Assembly: GCA_036365145.1 (NCBI GenBank)
Contig: JAEOAD010000005.1
Location: 1,426,001 to 1,490,000 of the forward strand
DNA length: 64,000 nt
Direction: 5' to 3'
Source: Orientallactaga sibirica
Taxonomy: Eukaryota; Chordata; Mammalia; Rodentia; Dipodidae
The notes under the pieces are model-generated. The model saw only the letters and a list, made by a program, of their open reading frames with translations, was not told where the DNA came from and searched no databases. This document shows, piece after piece, positions 1-10,823 of this stretch. The translations under genes and the position numbers were made by a program. Each line of letters begins with the position of its first letter. Position 1 is the stretch's first letter.

Positions 1-72
1 GAAATTGAACCAGGGTCCTTAGGCTTTGCAGGCAAATGCCTTAACCACTAAGCCATTTCCCCAGACCCTAAA
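1..72 (-). mobile_element. DIP-like tRNA-derived SINE, cut by window edge
   Basis: The 5' part of a tRNA-derived SINE in reverse orientation. It shows the reversed B-box region (gaaccagggtcctt) and the reversed A-box and start (ccttaaccactaagccat, then the ccccag end). The tail lies outside the window. Confidence 0.85.
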
Positions 73-374
73 TTCTATAAATACTTTTATGTTAATTAGT
101 ATGATTCTATTTTTTTTATTTCCTTACTATGGTAAAATGCATTGATTTTTAGTAATGCTAAAGCAAATTTACATACTAGGAAGCAATTTAGTCATGGTAT
201 TTTATATTAGTCATGGTATGCTATATTGTCTACTTTGCTGATATTTTGTTTTAAAGTATGTGTGTGTTTGTAAAACAAATCTTGCTCCATAATTTTCCTC
301 ATTTGAATGACTGCTTTTCTGTCAAGGTTACTTCATTAGAAGAAGAATTTCTCTCTTTCTTTTCTTACTTTATG

Positions 375-712
375 TTTGTGTGTGTTTTGCACATGTGTGT
401 GTGTGCTTGTGTGTTGCATATGTATGTGCAGGTGCATGTTTGTGTGTGGGGTGTGGATGTCAGAGGACAACTTCAAGTGACGTTTCTCAGTGCCATCTAT
501 CTTTGTGCGTGTTCTCTCACTGGCCTGGAACTTGTCTAAGTAGTCTACAAACAGACGGGCCAGCAGGTTTCAGGGATTCTCTCTTCTGAAGCGCTGAGAT
601 TATAAACGTGGTCACTACTCCCGGCTATTTTTTATGTTGGTCTGGGAATTAAACTCAGGTCTTCATATTTGAAAGACAAGCACTTTACCCATTGAGCTAA
701 CTTTCCAAATAT
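375..712 (-). mobile_element. B4-type SINE (ID + B1 composite) with TG-rich flank
   Basis: Reads TG-rich sequence, then reversed B1-like sequence (cactggcctggaacttg, gcgctgagattataaac), then reversed ID-like sequence (ttaaactcaggtcttcat, acccattgagctaact). This order is that of old rodent ID-B1 fusion SINEs. It is diverged from any young consensus, so this is an old insertion. The TG tract around 375-455 corresponds to the simple-repeat tail of the element. Confidence 0.7.
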
Positions 713-1555
713 CTTTCTTATTTTTCTAAGATACAAAAGATTTTGCATAGTATTATCATTTTTCTTCTGAAGTCTGAGTGATAATATACATGGATTAAGT
801 CATCCTGATCTATAATGTTAACTATTGTGAGTATATTACTTAGTTATTGAAATTAATTATTGGAAATTTGACATTGTGATGTTTCCATTTTTGTGTATCT
901 TTGGATAAGCTGTTTGCTTCACTTCAAGATTTCTTAGCTTTTATAAATGAAGTGATTTGATTTATAGATTTTTCTCTTTGACAGATAAATTCAAGATTAT
1001 GAGTATTATCATTATTGTTTCTATAGTATAAATACTGTTAAGTATAATTTTTCTTTCTAACTTGTTCACATCAGTCATTAGATCAGTGAACTTCTATTCT
1101 TGCAAGTATATTTAATATTATAAATTTAGGTCTGTTCTTTAAATTCTATAATATTTAATCATACAACATAAAATTTTAAATTATTCTTTGATTATAACAT
1201 ACTTAGAAATTTGTCACTTGATTTGCAAGTCTAGAATGGTTTTCTAAACATATTTTGAAATTATTTCTAATCTAAATAGTTGTGATCAAAAGACAATCCT
1301 GTATGTGTATAATTCTTTGAAATATTTTATAACTTACTTTATATACAAGCAGATCTCATGCTACTAAATATACCATAAAAAACCACATTGATGCAAAGGA
1401 TATATTTACTGTAAATTATAGAACATTGATGGAAGAAGTTAATAAAAAATGGGTAAATATTACGTGTTGATGGATTATAAGAGTTAATGTATCTAAAATG
1501 TATCTACGCTACTGAAATCAACTAACAGTTATCCTTACATACCTTTCTCATTTGT
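713..1555. other. AT-rich sequence, nothing recognised
   Basis: Strongly A+T-rich sequence without a gene, RNA or repeat that I can name. Confidence 0.5.
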
Positions 1556-1559
1556 GACA

Positions 1560-1850
1560 CCAAATGCTCGACAGGAAGATACTTAAGAGAGGAAAGGCTT
1601 ATTTTGACTCATGGTGAGAAAGTACAGATCACCAAGATGGGGAAGACATGAGGGTGGGCGCAGCTCACAGCTGTGGCAGCAAAATAGAGAGAGAGAGCGA
1701 GAGACAATGCCTCTTCACGTCTCGGCAGCCCAGGACGCAGAGAAACGCGGACCAGCATAATGCTAGCTTTCTCTTTTTACCCCTCTTGTTCATTCCAGGA
1801 CTCAACCCAGGAGCTCATAGTCGATGGTCTGCCTCACTAAAGCACAAGGT
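1560..1850 (-). mobile_element. LTR-like fragment (ERVL/MaLR type), reverse
   Basis: Contains the reversed end of a rodent LTR-like family: aaggcttattttgactcatgg, then 'gcagctcacagctgtgg'. The tttatt-like reversed polyadenylation region and 'gctcac' context recur at 44.3 kb and 19.9 kb in this window. The borders are approximate and I see no target duplication. The family name is not certain. Confidence 0.4.
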
Positions 1851-1904
1851 ATTTCTTGATCCAATAGAATTGCCAACAAAGGTTATAATCACACGTGTTT
1901 AATG

Positions 1905-2384
1905 CAGTTTCTATCATAAAATTGATTTCATGGAGCTTAAAAGCAAAAAGGTGATTACCAGAGGCCAAGGAGAGAAGGAAAGGAGCTAGCATTTGCATAA
2001 ATTGACCAGTGTGTACTAAGCTAGCTGGATAGGAGTGATAAATTGATTTTTATATCTTTCTGGTATTTTTGAAATTATAAACTTGTAAATTTTCTCTGTT
2101 TTTTCCATATTTACTCAAAAATCTATGTTGAAACATTATATATCCTATTTAATGTTTTTGTCATTCAATTTTTCTAACAAGTAAAATTTGAATTTCTAAT
2201 TATTTTCATTGAAATGAATCTTCTTAGGAGATTTAAAATCTTAGTGTAAATCTTTTGCTTCAACTTTGAGTTTTATTTTGTATGCTATTCTCTTCATTTT
2301 TAGCAAAATCACTTCCTGTATGATTTAAATGTGTGTTCAGTTTAAATACATGCAGGAAAATGTTCACTTATTTAGGTTCCTCCT
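1905..2384. other. AT-rich sequence, nothing recognised
   Basis: No repeat or gene that I can identify. The sequence is A+T-rich with scattered short homopolymers. Confidence 0.45.
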
Positions 2385-2385
2385 T

Positions 2386-2667
2386 CCTGTAAGGGCAATG
2401 TGACTAAACTTGGAATGGACTCACTTAATGGAAGGATCCTCTATAAAACGGTGCATTGGTGTAAGTAGACTGAGCCCGTAGAAGCTAAGAGAAAATGACT
2501 GGGGAAGTATCCTGGACATGCTCAGTCCTGTAAGGCCAATATGACTAAACTTGGAATGGACTCACTTAATGGAAGGGTCCTTTATAAAACGGTGCATGGT
2601 ATAGGTAGACTGAACCTGCAGAAGCTAAGAGAAAATGACTGGGGAAGTATCGTGGAGATTCTCAATC
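2386..2667. repeat. 141-bp tandem duplication, two copies
   Basis: Copy one runs from 2386 to 2526 and copy two from 2527 to about 2667. Both contain gactaaacttggaatggac, a TATAAAA box (2442-2448 and 2583-2589), and gaagctaagagaaaatgact. The copies differ by scattered substitutions and small indels, so identity is roughly 90 percent by eye. I do not recognise the unit. The TATA box makes an LTR-derived or promoter-bearing unit possible, but no LTR ends are visible. Confidence 0.9.
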
Positions 2668-3719
2668 ATGGAAATCACCTTCTTGGTTAGGAAGGTTCAC
2701 AAATCCTTTGCTTTTTATACTACATCGTAACATGAGTCCAGATCATTTAAATATGCTAAATATTACAAATACACAATTGTAGAGATGCTCTATAAATGAG
2801 AAAGAACATACCCTAATCTCCAGAGTCAAGAAGGGTTTTTATGAAGAATTTTTTCAAGCTTATCTTGAAGATAGAATTTGAATTAGTAAGTTTCTGTCTG
2901 TATCATCCTGATATCCCCCAATAAGGAAAAGAGAGTAAAATAATTTGAAATATTATGAACCAAAACGCATCAGGCATCCTCAGCGGTGCTCGACAACAGT
3001 GGTGCTTGGCATCTCCTAGTTCGTCAATCCTACCACCCTGCCCAGCATGAAAAAGAGTAAAAGCATGTCCATCCCCACGCTGGACAGCACATGGTCACAC
3101 AAGTTTCTTCTAGGAAATCTTATTTTAAAGGATCTTTAATTCAGAATTCAGAGTTTATGTCTCCTGAAGCACAACACATAATGAATGAAAGTTTAATTCA
3201 ACTAGATCATTGTAAGTTGTTATAGTGGAGTTATACTATCTAAAATTCAAATCATTATACAATTATTTGTTAAACTAGAAAGAGCTTTAAACTTCATTTT
3301 CTATCCTTTTCTACTTAAAAAAAATTCTGTGGAAATATTTTATTTTCAGACAGAGTTGTATTATATTATGTACATATAAATCAGTGCTATTTTATGTAGT
3401 ACACTCTGGTGGTATCTCAAGATGATCCAATGACATGTTTTCATCAAACCTAAATTGTTTATTTTATTTTAATTCTCAACTACCAGAAAGGAGACACAAA
3501 AGATTTCATTCTAGTACAAAGCATAAAACAATGTTTTTCTTATATCCTGTCTCCCTTTATTAAAACTTTATTTACTCTAGATAACTTATATTTAGAAATA
3601 ATTTCTCTAGCAAAACTATAATTATTTAATAAAATTTATTCTACCTTAATCCTCTGTATTCTACCATCATAGACATCATTGAAGAAATGGTAAATACTCA
3701 TATTAAATATTTATTACAT
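2668..3719. other. AT-rich sequence, nothing recognised
   Basis: About 1 kb without a recognisable repeat or coding signal. A slightly more G+C-rich patch lies around 2960-3090 but has no open frame of note. Confidence 0.45.
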
Positions 3720-3860
3720 GTCTATTAATTATGAGGCACTATACAGAATGATATATTTTAAACACTTTTAAGTTTATCAGCCTTCAAGTGCATATGCTAA
3801 CATTACTAATTACACAGATAAGAAACACTAGATTTAAAAGTAAATCATGTAATATCATTG
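3720..3860 (-). mobile_element. Possible MIR fragment, reverse
   Basis: The order of motifs fits a decayed reverse MIR: 'gaggcactatacagaatg', then 'cttcaagtgcatatgct', then 'acacagataagaaacact'. Divergence is high, so this is tentative. Confidence 0.3.
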
Positions 3861-4083
3861 GGTTTAAGAATTATAAATGGTGGCAAAATCCTTTATCTTT
3901 CTACTTCTCCATTCTGAAAAGTGTCAGTGCAAAGAGATCCTGAAGGCACAATATCAGTGGAACCAAACAGAATTTTGAATTAAATGTCACTTCTAGAACT
4001 GTTTGTATCATGCTTTAATGATGTGATAATCAAAATAGCATTTACATTTTAGTTTGTACCAGTTCATCTATTTTGATACAAAG

Positions 4084-4644
4084 TGTGATGGTTAAGTTTG
4101 TGTCAACTTGATTTGTTTAGGAATCCACAGACATTCCTCATAAGTGTGTCTCTGAGGTTGCCTCTAGGAAGAATTAATTAAAGGAAGAATCCTGCCCCCA
4201 GGGGTAAGCCCTTCCCTCAGAGTGGGCGGCCCAGAGTGGGCGGCCCCTCTTGGAGGAGGGGGTTGGTTGATAAAAAGAAGCTCTGGGAAGAAAGGCTCTC
4301 TCTCTCTCTCCCACTTGGCTGCTGGTGCTGCTCGCCTCTTGCCACTGGGTACTTGCTGCTTGGTGTTTTCCACTTGGTACTTGCTGCTTGGTGTTGCTGC
4401 TTTCCAGTGTGGACTGAAGACCAGGATGGACTGAAGAGCAGCGTCTCTCCAGGAAGCCTCCAGGCCTTCAGTGCCGGATTGGGACTGCTGAGGCATCTAA
4501 CCATGGACTGAGCAGCTACCAGATTTCTTGACTCTCGGACCTGCAACCTGCTATTGCTGGACTGTGTAAGCTAATCCAATAAATTCCCTTTTAATACAGT
4601 TCATTCTATCCATTCTGTTCCTCTAGAGAACCCTGACTAATACA
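4084..4644 (+). mobile_element. Solo LTR, MLT2-like (ERVL family), intact with 5-bp target duplication
   Basis: A 561-bp LTR. It starts TGTGATGGTTAAGTTTGTGT, close to the conserved start of mammalian ERVL/MLT2 LTRs, and ends ccctgactaataca, also typical of that family. It begins TG and ends CA. The 5-bp sequence caaag flanks it on both sides (4079-4083 and 4645-4649), an exact target-site duplication. A polyadenylation signal AATAAA lies at 4578-4583. Inside are short tandem repeats: a 14-bp agagtgggcggccc pair at about 4219-4247, and a ctgctt-ggtgtt pair at about 4350-4395. No internal retroviral genes remain, as expected after LTR-LTR recombination. Open frames in it on both strands are chance. 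Confidence 0.9.
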
Positions 4645-4649
4645 CAAAG

Positions 4650-5496
4650 GTATAGTTTTTAGTCTACTATTAGAAATAAATTATAAATCAGATATAACCT
4701 GACACTGCAGTAGCTAAGTACATAAATACAGAACCTTCTCAAAAATGTATTTTCAACATGCACGTGTGAAAATTTGAGATGTCTTTGAGAGAGATGGGGA
4801 CCTCCTTGGCTCTTGGTTGGGCTTTAACTCAGAACTTAGGGCACTAACTATAGTCACAGCTACAAAAACGTCTACTGAGTCAATGGCTTCTAGCCTCTTA
4901 TCTTATGAATTCACTGAAATGAAATCCACAGACTATAGAGGGTGACGTTTAGAAAGATTTCACTATCGACCTTAAGAGAAGGAAAGAAGGCAGAAGTGCT
5001 ATATGCTGAGAGCGGAAACTCAGAGGTGAGAAGGAGAACCGTATTAAGACAGATCAAGCAGAAAGTTCCCAAGTTGGGGGAGGGTTCCTGAGCATGAAAA
5101 ATCGACCTGGTGATTCTCATCAGGGTCTTTTATGGGAATTCACTGGATGGCAGCTGAACTGTCACACCAGCTCCTGTGCCAGATGTCCAGGCACTTCCCC
5201 ACGTTTTCAGGAAAGGGAATAATTCCATCTATATTTCTAGCGAAGGGGAACTCTTGACAATTCTGGCCTCCAGCAAGATGGAGGCTTTTGGGCTCCTGAA
5301 GGGAAACCAGCATGAGGTAGAATTGGATCCCCCTTCCAGGCTCAAGAACATCTTTTGCTTTTTTATATTTCATCTGGGCCTGCTAACCCTCAACTTCCTC
5401 CCAACTTTACATAATATCCTATTATTCCAGCGCGTGTTTTGAAATAAGAAATAGAAAAAGATAAGATCAGCAGGATGGAGTCACAAAGCAAAGAAA
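4650..5496. other. Unassigned sequence
   Basis: No repeat I can name. Short open frames on both strands around 4911-5442 have no recognisable protein signature and probably occur by chance. Confidence 0.4.
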
Positions 5497-5504
5497 TAGA
5501 ACTG

Positions 5505-5736
5505 GAAGGGCTGGAGAAATGGCTTAGTGGTTAAAGCGTTTGCCTGCAAAGCCAGAGGACTCCAGTTTGATTCTCCAGGACCCACAGAAGCCAGATGCAC
5601 AAGGGGCACATGCATCTGGAGTTCGTTTGCAGTGGCTAGAGGCCCTGGCATGCCCATTCTCTCTCTGTCTGCCTCTCTTCTATCTCTCTGCTTGCAAATA
5701 AATAAATAAAATTAAAAAAAAAACAACAGTTTTTTT
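5505..5736 (+). mobile_element. DIP-like tRNA-derived SINE, full length
   Basis: Full-length copy. The head is ggctggagaaatggcttagt with an A-box-like region, followed by the B-box-like gtttgattctccaggaccca, the body gccagatgcacaaggggcac, a CT-rich stretch and an aaataaataaataaaatt tail. The 8-bp sequence tagaactg flanks it (5497-5504 and 5737-5744), an exact target-site duplication that supports retrotransposition. I use this copy as the reference for the family in this window. Confidence 0.93.
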
Positions 5737-5800
5737 TAGAACTGTAAGTACCCATGGAGATTGAGGAAGGCAGTTTATAGAAGTGTATTATAGAGTGGTC

Positions 5801-6192
5801 GCTTTTTTTGTGACAAATTCTCGCTGTGTTGGGTAGTGAGTTCAGATATCAGTCGAGGATCCCTCAATAATCAAGGGAAAAATGGTAGAAGTATGGAAGG
5901 TACCAGTATGTTTGAACCTTGTTTACCACGTGGACGTATTGACGACGATCTGTATCCTGAAAAGTTTGCCATTGTTGAAGAGAAGAACAGGAAGTTAGTG
6001 TTCAATTATTGGAGAAAGGGAAAACTGAAAATTGCTCTTGGGTACCTCAGCTTCAGTTGCGTTGTTCTTAATATGACAACCCGAAAAAGAATATCTGTGA
6101 AGAAGAAAGGCTATGGATCAACTTACACATTTTAAAACGTGACATTCCACCAGAAGACACACAGGCAGAAAAATTACTTGGCTGGCATAAAT
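5801..6192 (+). pseudogene. Possible retropseudogene of unidentified gene
   Basis: A frame is open from just after a TAG near 5800 to a TAA at 6133-6135, about 110 codons. The -1 frame is open from about 6074 to a TAG at 6187-6189. The predicted text is charged and protein-like: PEKFAIVEEKNRKLVF in the first frame, KRDIPPEDTQAEKLLGWHK in the second. A run of this kind in AT-rich sequence suggests a decayed coding sequence with a frameshift near 6070. I do not recognise the parent. There is no ATG at the left end, no clear poly-A tail and no visible target duplication, so chance remains a serious alternative. Confidence 0.2.
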
Positions 6193-6845
6193 AGTCCCTT
6201 GTCCTCTGAGAGGTGGACAGCTGAATATTTATAGGATGCATTAGTTTAGACAGCATTTTATCTCCAAACACTACTTAATATCCATTACACTATGAAAGAC
6301 TCAAACATTTGCCTTTACATATAAGTATGTAATGTTTGATTTAGTGTTTACAAGGATTTCTTTTTTTAGGCTACTTTATTATATTGAATTATTTCATTGT
6401 CTTATATTTGCAAAGTGATCCAATCTCAGAAACCAAAACAGGAACATTTCCACTTTGCACAAAGGAAAAGTTAGTCTTAATAATATCATTGCTTCTGATG
6501 CAAGGAAAAGCTTCATATTTATCAATGCTAATGGAAGTCTTCAGCAAAATTGTATCCAACCTACTAAATCATTCTCCGACTGTGACTTTTTTATTAACAA
6601 AGCTACAAAAATGTAGTTGGGGGTTGGGAGAAGGGAAAATGAAAAAAAAAAAACAAGAAATTCTCAGCAAAATCTACAGTGTATACTGATGTAAACTTAC
6701 AATTTAAGTAATATTTAATGCATTAAAATAGATAGAGTAGATAACAGAGGGGTTTATCTCTTGTGTGACAAAATGAAGTTAGGTGTATCAGATTCATTTA
6801 ATAAACAAGCTTGATCTGAGTATTGACTATACAGACCATCTGTCT
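6193..6845. other. AT-rich sequence, nothing recognised
   Basis: No repeat or gene recognised. The open frame near 6384-6689 begins in AT-rich sequence and shows no protein-family signature. Confidence 0.4.
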
Positions 6846-6849
6846 TATT

Positions 6850-7100
6850 TTTTCAATTTATTTTTATTAGTTATGCACATAATGTGAATACATTCCTGTT
6901 GGTGCCTTCAATAGCCTCCTCCCTGTCCTCCCCCTCCAAAGGGACCCTCATCGCTGGGGAATGTGGGTCGTGCATTATGGGGGTAGCCATCAGTTACGTG
7001 GAAAAAGCAATGGCTCTGTGCATAATGACCCGTCATATGACCACTTCCTGTTGGTGACTGAATGGGAAATGTGAATTGTAGGATGTCTGTAGTAGTGTCA
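6850..7100 (-). mobile_element. L1 3' UTR end, reverse
   Basis: The reversed terminal part of the local L1 3' UTR. The landmarks are 'cctccctgtcctccccctcc', 'gggggtagccatcagtta' and 'caatggctctgtgcataatg'. The same sequence appears in forward orientation at 53.6-53.8 kb and 60.4-60.6 kb. It is 5' truncated, and no ORF2 remains. Confidence 0.75.
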
Positions 7101-7289
7101 AATGACTACAGTTCTTCAAATGAAACTGAAGGTAATTTTTTTGTTTCATAGAGTCAAACTTGTTATATTCTCACTTTAAATGTTTATTTGCTATCTAAAT
7201 ATAAAGCTGAAACACCAAATAGAATTTTTGGATTGTCTAACCCCTCTGACAATATTCTACTAATTACTTTCAGGGCTTTTTTTTGTTCA

Positions 7290-7420
7290 TTAATTTATTG
7301 GGGGAGGGGGGGTGTTGAGTCTTCACATGTGGCCGTAGCTGGCCTTAAAGTCTGAATTTGCCTATCTCAGTTTCCTGAGTGCTGCTGGGATTAAAGGGGT
7401 GTACTATCATACCTAGCCAG
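7290..7420 (-). mobile_element. Old B1-type SINE, reverse
   Basis: Reversed 7SL-derived sequence with 'gctggccttaaagtctg', 'tcagtttcctgagtgctg' and 'gggattaaaggggtgtac'. It is well diverged. Confidence 0.65.
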
Positions 7421-7684
7421 TCTGATGTCTTTCAAATTTTCTGTATTTGATGTTTTTTTTTACCTTGAATATCTTTAGGAATATCTTATGAAAAACTTAC
7501 TAATAGAGATTGCTTAATTTTAACACATTTAGTGATTAAAGCATCATTTTTTCAGTGTAAATGTAAATATATAATCTGATTACTTAATTCATTGACATCT
7601 TGCCTGAAAGGTCAAATGGTGTTCTCCAGAGTTAATCTTAAATCAAATAGTTGATTGAAATGTAAAACATACTGATTTAGTTTT

Positions 7685-7897
7685 TAAAATCTTTATTTAT
7701 TTGATAGAGAGAGAGCAAGAGAGAGACAGAAAAGGAGAGTGCATAGGTGCCCCAGGGCCTCCTGGCTCTGCAAATGAACTGTAGACACACGGGCTACTTT
7801 ATGTGTGTGGCTTTATGTAGGTACTGCTGAATCAAACTTTGAGCCATAAGGCTTTGCAATCAAGCACCTTTAACCACTGAATCATCTCTTCAGACTC
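7685..7897 (-). mobile_element. DIP-like SINE, reverse, diverged
   Basis: Reads from the tttatttatttgatagagag tail region through 'gccccagggcctcctggc' and 'tttgcaatcaagcacc' to 'taaccactgaatcatctc'. Reverse orientation, with several substitutions against the reference copy. Confidence 0.8.
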
Positions 7898-8137
7898 TGA
7901 TCTAGTTTGTAAAGATGAATGAAAAATCATTCTATAGTACTGAATCAGAATTAAAATAAACCTCAGTGTGATAAAATGATTGTTATATATCTAGATTTAT
8001 CAAAATAAAGCTAGAAAGTGGAGTAAACACAGTATCATAATATGAAAGTTCATGCATTTCAGTTTTCTCTAAGCTATATGTTTCAATCTGTAAAAAGATC
8101 TTGAAGGCGCATTTTCTGCATATTTTATTTTATTCTT

Positions 8138-8268
8138 TTAGCTTTTGGGGGGGGTAGTTCTTCTTATGTAGGCCAATATACTGACCAAGCTAGCCTCAAA
8201 ACAGTTATCTTCCTGCCTCAGCCTCCTGAGTGTTAGAATTGCAAGAGTTGCAACATCACTCATGACTA
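8138..8268 (-). mobile_element. Old B1-type SINE, reverse
   Basis: Decayed reversed B1-like sequence with 'tatgtaggccaatatact', 'cttcctgcctcagcctcc' and 'tgagtgttagaattgcaa'. Confidence 0.5.
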
Positions 8269-8269
8269 T

Positions 8270-9145
8270 TTTCTGTATATTTTAATATGACATCAAAAAT
8301 AACCTTTTCCAGCACCTTATGCATGGCGAAGCTACACAGCTGTAAGCACGGAGGAATGAAATGACAAGTAGTATTTTATATGCCACAATTAAGTATAGTC
8401 ACCACACACATAATAGCATGCAAGGTAAAGGGTATGTTAATTACATGAGTTGATCATTGCACAACTTACTCATGAATCTAAATATCACACTGTCCCTCTC
8501 ATAAATATGTACAAGTGTTGTATGTAGGAAAACACAGTAAGCACATCAGTGTTCATCTTTTCTCTGAAGGGTGCAAGGACTGGAGGCTCACACCATTAGA
8601 CGTCAGTTTCTATGAGTCAGATGAAGAGTTGGCTTGATTGTTAAGATTCCCTTAAGCTTTATTTTCAGTACTGAATACACCTGTATATTAACACACCAGA
8701 CAAAAGACTGGTACGTATTGAAGCAAGACACCCCAGGCAGTGTTGCAATTGTGACTGTCCTAAGCTACCTGAAGGACTTCCGTGTGGCAGAGAACAACTA
8801 TTCCTCACAAGCCAAATCTGCATCAACAGAAGAATATTGCAAAGAGAGTTTTGTTTTACTAAAGAATGTTTGTAGGCTGTGAAGTTGGCTCTTTATCACA
8901 TAGAAGTACTTCAGGTGCTCAAATCCAAGTACTTATGAAAATCCACAATTAATGAGGTCAGAATTTCTACTGTCTTTCCAAAGCAGTGGAATGATTAACA
9001 TGGTTCAAAATAATTAAAAATTAAAAGACTGCAAAGTTTGTCACACATTGAGGTTTGTCCATCTTTTCACAGGTCTGTCAGAATAGAACACTACTTGTTA
9101 CTTTGTGATCTGGGCAATGAGCTTATTAGCTATCAGAAAAGAATC
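8270..9145. other. Unassigned sequence
   Basis: No recognisable repeat. An 82-codon open frame (8634-8882, starting at TTG) has no family signature and is treated as chance. Confidence 0.4.
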
Positions 9146-9159
9146 AAAAGGTTAACGCA

Positions 9160-9331
9160 GCTGGGCGTGGTGGCGCACACCTTTAATCTCAGCACTCGGG
9201 AGGCAGAGGTAGAAGGATCGCCATGAGTTCGAGGCCACCCTGAGACTACAGAGTGAATTCCAGGTCAGCCTGAGCTAGAGTGAGACCCTATCTCGAAAAA
9301 CAAAACAACAACAGCAGCAACAACAACAACA
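9160..9331 (+). mobile_element. B1-type SINE, full length
   Basis: 7SL-derived SINE with gctgggcgtggtggcgcaca, 'gcactcgggaggcagagg', 'gagttcgaggccaccctg' and a CAA-rich tail. A 14-bp target duplication with one mismatch flanks it (aaaaggttaacgca at 9146-9159 and aaaaggttaacaca at 9332-9345). Confidence 0.93.
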
Positions 9332-9384
9332 AAAAGGTTAACACATAACTGTTTAAAAATACTTCCATGTACAACACCTGAAAT

Positions 9385-9470
9385 CTTTTCTCTGTCCCAT
9401 CTTCCTTTCCCTGGTCTCCTTGACCCTCTCTCCTCTCTTCTCTCTCCCTCTCCTTCTCTCTGCTTGCCAG
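9385..9470. repeat. Polypyrimidine (CT-rich) tract
   Basis: About 85 bases consisting almost only of C and T, with runs such as ctctctcctctcttctctct. The open frame on the other strand is a by-product of this composition. Confidence 0.8.
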
Positions 9471-9855
9471 TCTTGTAGTGCAGGCTAGGATCCATTGAGC
9501 ATGCATCCTTTTTAAGGAGTTTTAAGTTGTGCTTCTTATATAAGCTACAGTTTAATATGTCAAGTTTAAAACTCTTTAATAGAGGACAAGATTTTAAAGG
9601 TTGGTATAAAACCATTAGACAATAGGTTCCCTCTATGCCTTTATGTTATACTCCTCCAAAAACTAAAGCTCTGATATGTTGAGAAAATGAATTCTAAATT
9701 GGAAATAAGTGCAAGGTATTATTTCTTTTTTGGTCATATTAGACACTGTTAGTAGGTCTAATTCACATATTTGATTTTTAGGAAAATGTACTTTGGCTCT
9801 GCTAATTACTATTTGATTTGAATCTAGATATAAAGTTACATATTAGTTTGACAAT

Positions 9856-10025
9856 TTTTTTTTTTTTTTTTTTTTTTGGTGTTTCAGGGTAGGGTCTCAC
9901 TCTAGCCCAGCCCCCAGCCTGACCCGGAATTCACTATGTAGTCTCAGGGTGGCCTCAAACTTGCGGCGATCCTCCTATGTCTGCCTCCCGAGTGCTGGAT
10001 TAAAGGCGTGCGCCACCATGCCTGA
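9856..10025 (-). mobile_element. B1-type SINE, reverse
   Basis: Starts with a long T run (reversed A tail), then 'ggtagggtctcactctag', 'gaattcactatgtagtct' and 'attaaaggcgtgcgccac'. The flanks tttgacaattttt and tttaacaattttt look like an imperfect target duplication. Confidence 0.9.
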
Positions 10026-10117
10026 CTTAATTTAACAATTTTTGCTTGATACCCATTAGCATAATGACTCATTTTTAGAACTAATCTATCTATCTTACAT
10101 TAACTTTCCATCTTTCT

Positions 10118-10182
10118 CATTCATTCTATGTAACCTAGGGTGGCCTTGAACTTAAGATCCTGCTGCATTACTCTCCCAAGTA
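10118..10182 (-). mobile_element. B1 fragment, reverse
   Basis: Short reversed B1 piece with 'atgtaacctagggtggcc' and 'ttgaacttaagatcctgc', directly abutting the next SINE. Confidence 0.5.
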
Positions 10183-10380
10183 GATTTTATTTTTATTTTA
10201 TTTTATTTATTTATTTGTGAGCAGCAAGAGATGGAGAGAAGAGAGATTGATGGGAGAGAATGGGCACACTAGGGCCTCTAGCTGCTGTAAATAAACTCCA
10301 AGTGAATGCACCACTTTGTGCATTTGGCTGTTCGGCTGTGCAGACAAGCACCTTAACCACTGAGCAATATATTCAACCCC
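10183..10380 (-). mobile_element. DIP-like SINE, reverse
   Basis: Reversed tail ttttatttatttatttgtga, then 'gagaatgggcacactagg', 'gtaaataaactccaagtg' and 'accttaaccactgagca'. It is diverged. Confidence 0.8.
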
Positions 10381-10605
10381 AAGTGTTTTGATTTCACCAT
10401 GACTCTCTTATCTGATAAATTTCCGTAACATATTCTCACTGTTCTTGGTGCTGTTGTGCCATCTTTTAATGACTAGGTCCCCGAGAGCAAGCTAAACCAC
10501 ATAGTTCCTTTTGCTAATTTCATTCGTAGTGACTACTTGTACATTTTTGTAATGTTTATACTGATATTCAATGGACACTTATATTTTGGATTTTTTTAAA
10601 GAATG

Positions 10606-10823
10606 ACAGCTTCTTTATTATTTTTGTTTTTGAGAGACAGAATGGGCATGCCAGGACCTTCAGTCTGCTGCAAATGAACTCCAGAAGTTTGTGCCCCTAT
10701 GATGCATGTGGGACACTGCGTTTGCGTCACTGCGCGTTTGACTCCATGTGACCTGGAGAGTTGAACGTGGGTTCTTAGGTTTTGCAGGCAAGTGCCTTAA
10801 CCACTAAGCCATCTCTCCAGCCC
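10606..10823 (-). mobile_element. DIP-like SINE, reverse
   Basis: Contains 'gagacagaatgggcatgc', 'gcaaatgaactccagaag', 'gttttgcaggcaagtgcc' and the start region 'aagccatctctccagccc'. A short duplication around 'tgcgtttgcgtcactgcgcg' is present in the body. Confidence 0.9.

Noticed and set aside
192..229. Pair of about 19-bp agtcatggtat repeats
   Set aside because: Short, imperfect and in AT-rich sequence. Not distinguishable from chance slippage.
4164..4546. Overlapping open frames of about 110 codons on both strands
   Set aside because: They sit entirely inside the solo LTR at 4084-4644. LTRs of this family have no coding function, and the frames overlap each other.
5505..5580. tRNA gene suggested by A-box and B-box motifs
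   Set aside because: The motifs belong to the tRNA-derived head of a SINE that recurs about 25 times with tails and target duplications. No cloverleaf is maintained.
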